Shown here: in pieces, positions 57,979 to 64,000 of the stretch | Position numbering within the stretch: position 1 is the first letter of the stretch | Layout: each line of letters opens with the position of its first letter | From: Miltoncostaea oceani | Lineage (GTDB): Bacteria > Actinomycetota > Thermoleophilia > Miltoncostaeales > Miltoncostaeaceae | Assembly (NCBI RefSeq): GCF_018141545.1 | Contig: NZ_CP064356.1 | Span: 1,488,001 to 1,552,000, forward strand | DNA: 64,000 nucleotides | Direction: 5' to 3' | The notes under the pieces: model-generated | Seen by the model: the letters and a program-made list of their open reading frames with translations, nothing else | Databases searched by the model: none | Told to the model about the DNA's origin: nothing | Made by a program: the position numbers and the translations under genes

Positions 57979-58512
57979 GTGATCATCGAGTTCCTCGTCG
58001 CCGACCTGCTCCGCCAGCCGGTCGACGCGATCGTCAACCCCGCCAACGAGCGCCTCGCCCACGGCGGGGGCGTCGCCGGCGCGATCGCCGCGGCCGCGGG
58101 TCCCGAGCTGTCCGCGGCGTCGCGGGCGATCGGCCACTGCCCGACGGGCGGCGCGGTGGTGACGGTGGCCGGCGAACTGCCGCAGCGGGCGGTGATCCAC
58201 GCCGTCGGCCCGGTGTGGGCGGGCGGCGACGCGGGCGAGGAGGACCTGCTGGCGGCGTGCCACCGGGCGGTGGTCGCGCGGGCCCGCGAGAACGGCCTCG
58301 CCACCCTCGCGCTGCCGGCGATCTCGACGGGCATCTTCGGGTTCCCGGTGGACCGCGCCGCCCCCGTGGCGGTGGCGGCGCTGCGGGAGGCGATGGCCGC
58401 CGCCCCCGGCGTGACCCTCGCGCGGTTCTGCTTCCTCGACCCGGCCGTCCGCGACGCCTACGCCGCGGCGGCCGGAGGGGCTACGCCGACGCCGCCGCCG
58501 CCCGCGCGCTGA
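57979..58512 (+). CDS. Macro-domain ADP-ribose-binding protein
   Basis: A 177-residue macro domain. AIVNPANERLAHGGGVAGAI provides the adenine/ribose pocket and ALPAISTGIFGFPVDRAA the phosphate loop, both intact. MacroD-like proteins remove ADP-ribose or O-acetyl-ADP-ribose. The tail after YAAAAGG is Pro-rich. Its last 32 bases overlap the convergent glycosylase gene. Confidence 0.9.
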   Translation: MIIEFLVADLLRQPVDAIVNPANERLAHGGGVAGAIAAAAGPELSAASRAIGHCPTGGAVVTVAGELPQRAVIHAVGPVWAGGDAGEEDLLAACHRAVVARARENGLATLALPAISTGIFGFPVDRAAPVAVAALREAMAAAPGVTLARFCFLDPAVRDAYAAAAGGATPTPPPPAR

Positions 58513-59371
58513 GCCGGGTCACGGGCCGGCCGCCGAGCGCGGCGAGCGGGTGGCGCAGCAGGTAGACGCTCGCGAGGCCCGCCCACTCGCCGTAGGGGGC
58601 GAGCATCGCCGCCGTCTCCTCCGGGGCGGGCCACTCGCCGTGGACCGCCGCCCACAGCCGCATCAGGCCGAGGTCGCCGACGAGGCCGTGGTCGTACCGC
58701 CCGTACCCGCGCATCGCGATGACCCCGGCCGACCAGGGGCCGAGGCCCGGTTCGCGGGTCACCGCCGCGACGATCTGGGCGGTGGTGCGTCCCGCCAGCC
58801 GGTCGAGCGAGGGGCCGCGGGCGACGCGCACCATCGCGCCCGCCCGGCGTGCCGCGAGTCCCGTGGACGCGCAGCGGGCGGGGTGGAGGGCGGCGACGTC
58901 CTCCTGGGACGGCGGCACCCGCAGGCCGTCGGCGTCGGGTCCGCAGAGGCGCAGCACCGCCCGGTGCAGGCGCGCCGCCTCGCGGCCGGTGACGAGCTGC
59001 CCGCAGACCGCGGCGACGAGGGCGTGGGCGGGGGTCGCGAGGCGGATCGGCCGCAGGCCCGGCCACCGCCACGCGGCGACCCGTGCCAGGGGGTCGCGGC
59101 GCGCCTGGCGCAGGAACGGCGCGTGGTCGACGTCGAGGGCCAGCAGGAAGCGCAGCCGCTCGTGGGCGCGCTCCGGGTCGGCCCCGGTGACGCGCGCGTC
59201 GATCGACCCGTCGGGGCGCTGGCGCAGCAGCACCCGGGCCGGGGCGCCGTCGACGCGGTCCCAGAGCTCCAGCACGCCGCCCCGCATCCGGCGGGTGCCG
59301 CCGGCGGTGCCGCCGGTCGAGTCGGCGAGGTCGTAGGGCGGCCGCGGCCGCAGCGTCGTCTCGAGCAGCAC
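58481..59371 (-). CDS. DNA-3-methyladenine glycosylase II (AlkA-like)
   Basis: A 296-residue protein. An AlkA-type N-terminal beta domain (LETTLRPRPPYDLADS to about 100) and HhH-GPD core: hairpin in REPGLGPWSAGVIAMRG and the catalytic Asp in HGLVGDLGLMRLW. It excises alkylated purines. GTG 59371 lies 7 bases after a TACCCT hexamer. A long frame continues far upstream but has no homology-like sequence. Confidence 0.85.
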   Translation of the reverse strand: MLLETTLRPRPPYDLADSTGGTAGGTRRMRGGVLELWDRVDGAPARVLLRQRPDGSIDARVTGADPERAHERLRFLLALDVDHAPFLRQARRDPLARVAAWRWPGLRPIRLATPAHALVAAVCGQLVTGREAARLHRAVLRLCGPDADGLRVPPSQEDVAALHPARCASTGLAARRAGAMVRVARGPSLDRLAGRTTAQIVAAVTREPGLGPWSAGVIAMRGYGRYDHGLVGDLGLMRLWAAVHGEWPAPEETAAMLAPYGEWAGLASVYLLRHPLAALGGRPVTRLSARAAAASA

Positions 59372-59378
59372 CCCCGGG

Positions 59379-59384
59379 AGGGTA
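59379..59384 (-). promoter_or_regulatory. Putative -10 box, near-leaderless glycosylase gene
   Basis: Minus-strand TACCCT ends 7 bases before the GTG at 59371. Confidence 0.4.
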
Positions 59385-59409
59385 GCCCCGCGGGCGGCGG
59401 GCGCGCCGC

Positions 59410-60498
59410 TCAGTCGGGGGGCAGCGTCTCGGGCAGGCCGGCGGCCGCGAGGAGGGGGGAGGGGGGGATCGGGGTGGCGCCCGTCGCGAGGCACGTGAAG
59501 GCCTCCGCGGTGCCGAAGGCGTCGACCGCGGCGATCCGGTCGCCGCGGAGGGTGATGACGTCGAGGACGGCCGCGACGTACCGCCCGCGGCTCGCGTCCC
59601 ACCCGTAGCAGCCGAGGGCGAGCTGGCCGTTGACGCGCGTCGGGGCGTGCCGCCACCGGACCGTCATGGCGTGGTTCACCAGGAATCCGCGGAGCGCCTC
59701 GTGGCCGCGGTACCAGGTGGGCAGCGGCGGCATCGACCAGGTGGCGTCCTCGGTCAGCATCGCGAGGAGGGCGTCGACGTCGCCGCCCTGCAGCGCCCGG
59801 GCGTAGCGGTCGGCGAGCTCCCCCACCCGTTCGTCGCCGAGGTCGCGGAGGGTCGCCTGCTGGCTGCGCTCCGGCAGGCGCGCCGCGAGGGTCGCCCGCG
59901 CCCGCTGCAGGGCGCTGTTGACCGACGCGACGGTCGTCTCCAGCGTCTCGGCCGTCTCCCGGGCCGAGAACCCGAGGACGTCGCGCAGGATGAGGGCGGC
60001 GCGCTGGCGGGCCGGCAGCATCTGCAGCGCCGCGACGAACGCGAGCTCGACGCCCTCGCGTTGCTCGTAGCGGGCCTCGGGGCCGGCCGACGCGTCCTCG
60101 GGGATCCGCGCGTCGGGGTAGGGCTCGATCCAGATCGACTCGACGAGCGGGGCGCCCGGCGGGTCGGACGGGCCGGCGGCCGACCCCCGCGCCGTCGCGA
60201 GGACCCGCGCGGGGCGGCGGGCGATCACGTCGAGCGAGGTGTTCGTCGCGATCCGGTAGAGCCACGCCCGCAGGGAGCTGCGCCCGTCGAACCGGGGCAG
60301 CCCGCGCCGCGCGCGCAGCAGGGCGTCCTGGAGGGCGTCCTCGGCGTCGTGGACGGAGCCCAGCATGCGGTAGCAGTGGGCCTGCAGCTCGTCGTGGCGG
60401 CCCTCGACGAGCATGCGGTAGGCGTCCTCGTCGCCGTCGCGGGCGGCCTCGATGAGGTGGCGCTCGCGGTCCGCGGACGGTGTCGGTGCGCTCCCCAC
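59410..60498 (-). CDS. ECF sigma factor with C-terminal SnoaL-like domain (TIGR02960 type)
   Basis: A 362-residue protein. Sigma region 2 is DEDAYRMLVEGRHDELQAHC with YRMLGSVHDAEDALQDALLR and FDGRSSLRAWLYRIATN; region 4 is LQMLPARQRAALILRDVLGFSARETAETL. The last ~130 residues form a SnoaL-like fold (ADRYARALQGGDVDALLAML), typical of sigma factors regulated through this tail instead of an anti-sigma factor. Its GTG lies exactly 6 bases after TAGGTT. Confidence 0.9.
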   Translation of the reverse strand: MGSAPTPSADRERHLIEAARDGDEDAYRMLVEGRHDELQAHCYRMLGSVHDAEDALQDALLRARRGLPRFDGRSSLRAWLYRIATNTSLDVIARRPARVLATARGSAAGPSDPPGAPLVESIWIEPYPDARIPEDASAGPEARYEQREGVELAFVAALQMLPARQRAALILRDVLGFSARETAETLETTVASVNSALQRARATLAARLPERSQQATLRDLGDERVGELADRYARALQGGDVDALLAMLTEDATWSMPPLPTWYRGHEALRGFLVNHAMTVRWRHAPTRVNGQLALGCYGWDASRGRYVAAVLDVITLRGDRIAAVDAFGTAEAFTCLATGATPIPPSPLLAAAGLPETLPPD

Positions 60499-60504
60499 GG
60501 TGGC

Positions 60505-60510
60505 AACCTA
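60505..60510 (-). promoter_or_regulatory. Putative -10 box, leaderless sigma-factor gene
   Basis: Minus-strand TAGGTT ends exactly 6 bases before the GTG at 60498. Confidence 0.45.
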
Positions 60511-60577
60511 GATGAGACCGATGAGTCCGTGCCGGCCCGGGGGTCGACAGGGGACACACGCGACGAGGGGAGACACC

Positions 60578-60967
60578 ATGTTCGGCGACGTTCCCGCCTT
60601 CTCGGGGTTCTCGGTTGACGACGTGGACCGCGTCCGGGGCTTCTACGCGGACGTGCTCGGCCTGGAGGTGGCCGACGAGCACGGGATGCTGGACCTGCGG
60701 CTCGCGACGGGGGGCCACGTGCTCGTGTACCCGAAGGGGGACGACCACGTGCCGGCCGCCTTCACGGTGCTGAACTTCCCGGTCGCGGACATCGACGCGG
60801 CCGTGGACGGGCTGGCCGCGGCCGGGGTGACGTTCGAGACGTACCCGGGGATGCCGGAGCCCGACTCCCGCGGCATCCACCGCGGTCTCGGCGACGGACC
60901 GGACATCGCCTGGTTCACCGACCCGGCGGGCAACGTGCTGGCGGTGATGCAGCTCCCCGCCGACTGA
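60578..60967 (+). CDS. VOC-family (glyoxalase-like) protein
   Basis: A 129-residue protein: AFSGFSVDDVDRVRGFYADVLG opens the first beta-alpha unit, FTVLNFPVADIDAAVDGL the second, with GIHRGLGDGPDIAWFTDPAGNVL at the end. The first metal ligand position is Ser rather than His, so metal binding is doubtful. Divergent from the sigma-factor gene; small VOC proteins of this kind often accompany SnoaL-type sigma factors (inference). ATG with GGGGAGA upstream. Confidence 0.82.
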   Translation: MFGDVPAFSGFSVDDVDRVRGFYADVLGLEVADEHGMLDLRLATGGHVLVYPKGDDHVPAAFTVLNFPVADIDAAVDGLAAAGVTFETYPGMPEPDSRGIHRGLGDGPDIAWFTDPAGNVLAVMQLPAD

Positions 60968-62015
60968 CGGGGCCGCCGGCGTCCCGCCCCGGCGGCGCCG
61001 GGATCAGGCCGGGGGCCACCGCTCGGCCGGCGCCGCCGGGGGGATCTCGTCCATGCCGCCAGGCGGGGTCCATCGCCTCGTAGGGCCGCACGGCGGGCTC
61101 GCGCCACGTCGCGTAGCTCTCGCAGGCGGCGTCGGCGTCCGGGGCGCGGCCGATCGCCTCGGCGAGGGCGTGGGCGTCCTGCAGGCCGATCCCGGCGCCG
61201 ACCCCGGTGTCGGGCCCGAACGTGTGCGCCGAGTCGCCGATCGCGACGACCCCGGGGACCCACCAGCTCGGGCACCGCAGCAGGGCGGGCTCGGTGTAGC
61301 GCACCTGGTCCCAGGAGGTGATGGCGCCGACGATCTCCTCCGCCTCGGGCAGCAGCTCGGCGAAGGTCCGGGTGAAGACGCCGATGTCGGGGGCCGTGGC
61401 GGCGTCGCGCCCGACGGGGTCCACGCGGCGGGAGCCCGAGGAGCCCTCGGGCCATCCGAGCATCGTGATCATCCCGCCGTCCGACAGGTAGCGGAAGCCG
61501 AAGAGCTGCCGGGGCGCGGTGGGGCTCAGGAACCCGAGGTAGGCGTCGCGCAGCGGCGACAGCTCGGAGGGGATGCCGGCCATGTCGCGCACCGCGGACG
61601 CCCGGCCGTCGCAGGCGACGACGAGGTCGGCCGCGACGTCGGCGCGTCCGCCGGGGCCCTCGGTGACGACGCCGGTCACGCGGTCGCCGTCGCGGAGCAG
61701 GGCGACGACGGCCTCGCCGTGGGCCACGGGGACGTCCTCCGCGAGCGTGCCCATCACGATGCCGTAGTCGACGGCGATGCCGACGGGCACGCCGTCCGGT
61801 CCGGTGCCGACGTCGCGCCCCGCGGCGCGCAGCCGGGACAGCAGCCCGAGCTCCTCGAACGCGTCGTAGCCCTGGTACCCGAGCATGAAGCCGCGCGGCA
61901 TCCAGACCCCCGCGGGCGCCCGCTCGAGCACGACGGGGTCGTGGCCGCGGGCGCGCAGGAGCCGCGCGAGCGTCAGCCCCACCATCCCGCCGCCCACGAT
62001 GACCGTCCGGATCAC
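60915..62015 (-). CDS. FAD-dependent monooxygenase, 3-prime end probably frameshifted
   Basis: A 366-residue frame. FAD-binding VIVGGGMVGLTLARLL at the N-terminus, the middle CDGRASAVRD and the second FAD motif AIGDSAHTFGPDTGVG are those of aromatic-ring/PHBH-type hydroxylases. The last ~45 residues after EAMDPAW are Arg/Pro/Gly-rich and overlap the convergent VOC gene by 53 bases. The minus-strand frame shifted by one base gives GGMDEIPPAAPAERWPPA and a stop at 61004, which looks like a natural end. A frameshift near 61062 is likely. Starts in the stop of the GGDEF gene (GTGA). Confidence 0.8.
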   Translation of the reverse strand: MIRTVIVGGGMVGLTLARLLRARGHDPVVLERAPAGVWMPRGFMLGYQGYDAFEELGLLSRLRAAGRDVGTGPDGVPVGIAVDYGIVMGTLAEDVPVAHGEAVVALLRDGDRVTGVVTEGPGGRADVAADLVVACDGRASAVRDMAGIPSELSPLRDAYLGFLSPTAPRQLFGFRYLSDGGMITMLGWPEGSSGSRRVDPVGRDAATAPDIGVFTRTFAELLPEAEEIVGAITSWDQVRYTEPALLRCPSWWVPGVVAIGDSAHTFGPDTGVGAGIGLQDAHALAEAIGRAPDADAACESYATWREPAVRPYEAMDPAWRHGRDPPGGAGRAVAPGLIPAPPGRDAGGPVSRRGAASPPARCPPGR

Positions 62016-64000
62016 GCCGGCGAGACTACCCCCGTCCGCCGGGCGGCGGCCCCGGCGAGGTCGCCGCGCACGACCTCCACGAGGACGGCGGCGACCTGCG
62101 GGTCGAACTGGGTGCCGGCGCAGGCGGCGATCTCGGCGAGGGCCGCCCCCGGCGGGATCGCGTCGCGGTAGGGGCGCCGCGGGGAGGTCATGGCCTCGTA
62201 CGCGTCGCAGGCGAACACGATGCGCGACGCCCGCGGGATGTCCTCCCCGGCGAGGCCGTCGGGGTACCCGGCCCCGTCCCACCGCTCGTGGCTGGACCGC
62301 ACGAGGGCGGCGATCGGGGCGAGGGAGGGTGCGACCCGCAGGATGCGCTCGCCGATGACGGTGTGGCGGCGCACGAAGGCGAGCTCGGCGGCGTCGAGCG
62401 GCGCGGGCTTGTCGAGGATGGAGTCGGGGATGGCGACCTTCCCGACGTCGTGGAGGCGCGCCGCCCGCCGGACCTCGCCCCGGGCGGTCTCGCCGAGGCC
62501 GAGGCGCCGGGCGACGCGGTCGGCCAGGTCGGCGACGCCGTCGGTGTGCTCCTCCAGGTCGGGGTGGCGCTCGGCGAGCGCGCGGACGAGGACGTCGGCG
62601 CTCTGGCTCCCGGCGCTCTGGCGGCCGATCCCCTTGTGGGCGTACATGCGGTGGTCGGCGACGAGCATCGCCGCGTCGGGGGTGGTGGCGTCCACCGGCA
62701 GGCGCGCGACGCCGTGGGCGGCCGTGACCTGGAAGCCGTCGCCCCGCTCCCGCAGGGCCTCGTGGACCCGGTCGAGGGTGTCGCCGAGCCGTCCCCCTCC
62801 CGGGACCAGCACGCAGAACTCGTCGCCGCCGAGGCGGTAGGCGGCGCCGGGCGCGGCGGCGGCGAGGCGGGCCGAGAGCCGCACCAGCAGCGCGTCGCCG
62901 GCGGGGTGGCCGAAGCGGTCGTTGTAGCCCTTGAACCCGTTCAGGTCGAGCATGACGAGGGTGAGGGGCGACCGCTCGCGGGCGGCGGCCGCGAGGTCGC
63001 GCTCGAGCCGCCGCCGGTTGGCGAGCCCGGTGAGGCCGTCGGTGTCGGCCTCGTGCCGCAGGCGGGCCGCCGCCGCGCCGCGCTCGCGGCGGCGCCCGTT
63101 CGCCTGCCCGAACAGCACGGCGAACAGGAGCGCGACGGCGGCGGCGCCGAGGGCGGGCGTCAGGACCGCGGTGGACGTCGCGGCGGGCGCCCCGGGGAGC
63201 GCGACCTTTACGGTCCAGGTGGTCCCGGCGACCCGGGCGACGCCGACCGCGTCGCGGGGGCGACCGGGGCCGATGTCGGCGAGGGTGGTGCCCCGGTCGG
63301 TGATGCGCAGGCCGCCGCCCTCGGGCAGCAGCGCGGCGGCGGGGGCCGCCAGGCCGGTGAGGGGGAAGACCCCGCCGACGTATCCGCCCAGCCCCGACCG
63401 GCGGGCGGCGACCGTCGACGGCGACGGGTCCGGTCCGTACACGGCGGCGAGCAGGGCGACCGCCGTCGGGCGGCCCCGGTCGAGCGACAGCGCGGGGGTG
63501 ACGACGGGCCGGGCCCCGTCGCGCGCCCGCGCCAGCGTCGCCCGCAGGGCCGGCCGGCCGGCGAGGTCGACGCCGAGGCTCCCGCGCGCCGCCGGTGACG
63601 CCGGGGCGGTGAAGGTGAGCGGGAAGTGCTCCCCCCGCGCGGGCGCCGCGGTGATCCGGCCGGAGGCGTCGGGCGCGCGGATCGTGCCGTGGAGGCGCTC
63701 GTACCGGGGGCGGGACGCGGCGGGCACGCGCTCGGCCCAGTTGAGCGAGAGCACCTGCGAGTCGACGAGCTCGACGGCGGCGAACCGGCCGAAGGCTGCG
63801 GCGTCGACCGCCGGCCCCCCGGCGGCGAACAGCCCCCGCGCGGCGGTCAGGTTCGACCCGGCGGCGTCGAGCTCGTCGCGGATCGTCGCCGCCGCGCGCC
63901 CGGCCCACTCCGTGTGGGCGTCGCGGTGGTCGGCACGGGCGTGGGTGGCCACCGCCGCCGACGCGGCCAGGCCGGCTCCCGCGATCGCGACCACGACGAC
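62012..64000 (-). CDS. CHASE-GGDEF-HD-GYP cyclic-di-GMP signalling protein (5-prime end outside window)
   Basis: At least 662 residues; the frame runs off the right edge. A membrane helix at the start, a CHASE-like extracytoplasmic sensor (about 35-250), a second helix (about 265-290), GGDEF with intact YRLGGDEFCV and DLNGFKGYND, then an HD-GYP phosphodiesterase with HDVGKVAIPD, HTVIGERIL and HERWDGAGYP. It can in principle both make and degrade cyclic di-GMP. The same strand continues with a coupled monooxygenase gene. Confidence 0.9.
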   Translation of the reverse strand, partial: VVVVAIAGAGLAASAAVATHARADHRDAHTEWAGRAAATIRDELDAAGSNLTAARGLFAAGGPAVDAAAFGRFAAVELVDSQVLSLNWAERVPAASRPRYERLHGTIRAPDASGRITAAPARGEHFPLTFTAPASPAARGSLGVDLAGRPALRATLARARDGARPVVTPALSLDRGRPTAVALLAAVYGPDPSPSTVAARRSGLGGYVGGVFPLTGLAAPAAALLPEGGGLRITDRGTTLADIGPGRPRDAVGVARVAGTTWTVKVALPGAPAATSTAVLTPALGAAAVALLFAVLFGQANGRRRERGAAAARLRHEADTDGLTGLANRRRLERDLAAAARERSPLTLVMLDLNGFKGYNDRFGHPAGDALLVRLSARLAAAAPGAAYRLGGDEFCVLVPGGGRLGDTLDRVHEALRERGDGFQVTAAHGVARLPVDATTPDAAMLVADHRMYAHKGIGRQSAGSQSADVLVRALAERHPDLEEHTDGVADLADRVARRLGLGETARGEVRRAARLHDVGKVAIPDSILDKPAPLDAAELAFVRRHTVIGERILRVAPSLAPIAALVRSSHERWDGAGYPDGLAGEDIPRASRIVFACDAYEAMTSPRRPYRDAIPPGAALAEIAACAGTQFDPQVAAVLVEVVRGDLAGAAARRTGVVSPA

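Noticed and set aside
62015-62030. TAGTCT 7 bases before the FAD monooxygenase GTG as a leaderless promoter
   Set aside because: It lies inside the upstream GGDEF gene, whose stop overlaps the start codon; translational coupling is the simpler explanation.
1-64000. tRNA, rRNA or insertion sequences
   Set aside because: No cloverleaf, rRNA segment, transposase or terminal inverted repeats were seen on either strand.

Overview
The window is about 75% G+C, with GTG starts and 4-base GTGA/ATGA gene overlaps throughout. The gene content points to a high-GC actinobacterium, most likely from the deep-branching class Thermoleophilia; this is an inference from composition and content. Markers behind it are a fused PafB-PafC regulator, the futalosine-pathway enzyme MqnE, a TIGR02960-type sigma factor with a SnoaL tail, an Ap4A-phosphorylase-like HIT protein and many apparently leaderless promoters. 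No plasmid, phage, insertion-sequence, rRNA or tRNA signature was seen.

Layout. 1-12.5 kb: end of ftsY, then ffh-rpsP-khpA-rimM-trmD, a DUF389 membrane protein wedged between trmD and rplS, rplS, a strongly structured untranslated segment (4916-5053), rnhB, yraN (inverted), three inserted minus-strand genes (enolase-superfamily protein, secreted subtilase, VOC protein), then comM-dprA. 12.5-25 kb: small membrane protein, PafBC, UbiA-type prenyltransferase, Nudix hydrolase, an isocitrate/isopropylmalate-dehydrogenase homologue, a large arylsulfatase, a small regulator cluster with a 32-residue membrane peptide, DUF1802 and mqnE. 25-31 kb: a divergent ABC transporter pair, phosphohexomutase, HIT protein, CorA, and a divergent MarR/zinc-dehydrogenase pair. 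31.2-32.1 kb: a gene-free stretch filled by about 25 degenerate copies of a 19-23 bp repeat in a higher-order pattern.

32-40 kb: two response regulators and a divergent sensor kinase whose gene overlaps trpF, followed by trpB, trpA and an amidase in one overlapping run; a membrane Ser/Thr kinase that appears to start with CTG. 40-52.6 kb: recQ, a thioesterase, TetR/MFS and MMPL exporters (the latter with a LexA-type palindrome in its promoter), an SF2 helicase, a GNAT protein, a channel-like protein without a visible pore filter, and a KtrB-type K+ transporter. 52.6-57.4 kb: the asnO-ngg-M42 peptidase operon for the osmolyte N-acetylglutaminylglutamine amide. 57.5-64 kb: SRPBCC, macro-domain protein, AlkA-like glycosylase, ECF sigma factor, VOC protein, FAD monooxygenase (probably frameshifted near its end) and a truncated GGDEF/HD-GYP protein.

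Functional themes are translation and protein targeting, DNA repair and uptake, envelope and osmotic physiology (KtrB, NAGGN, CorA), and signalling. The least explained elements are the repeat array at 31293-31955, the structured segment before rnhB, and the recurrent TANNNT hexamer placed exactly 6 bases before start codons.
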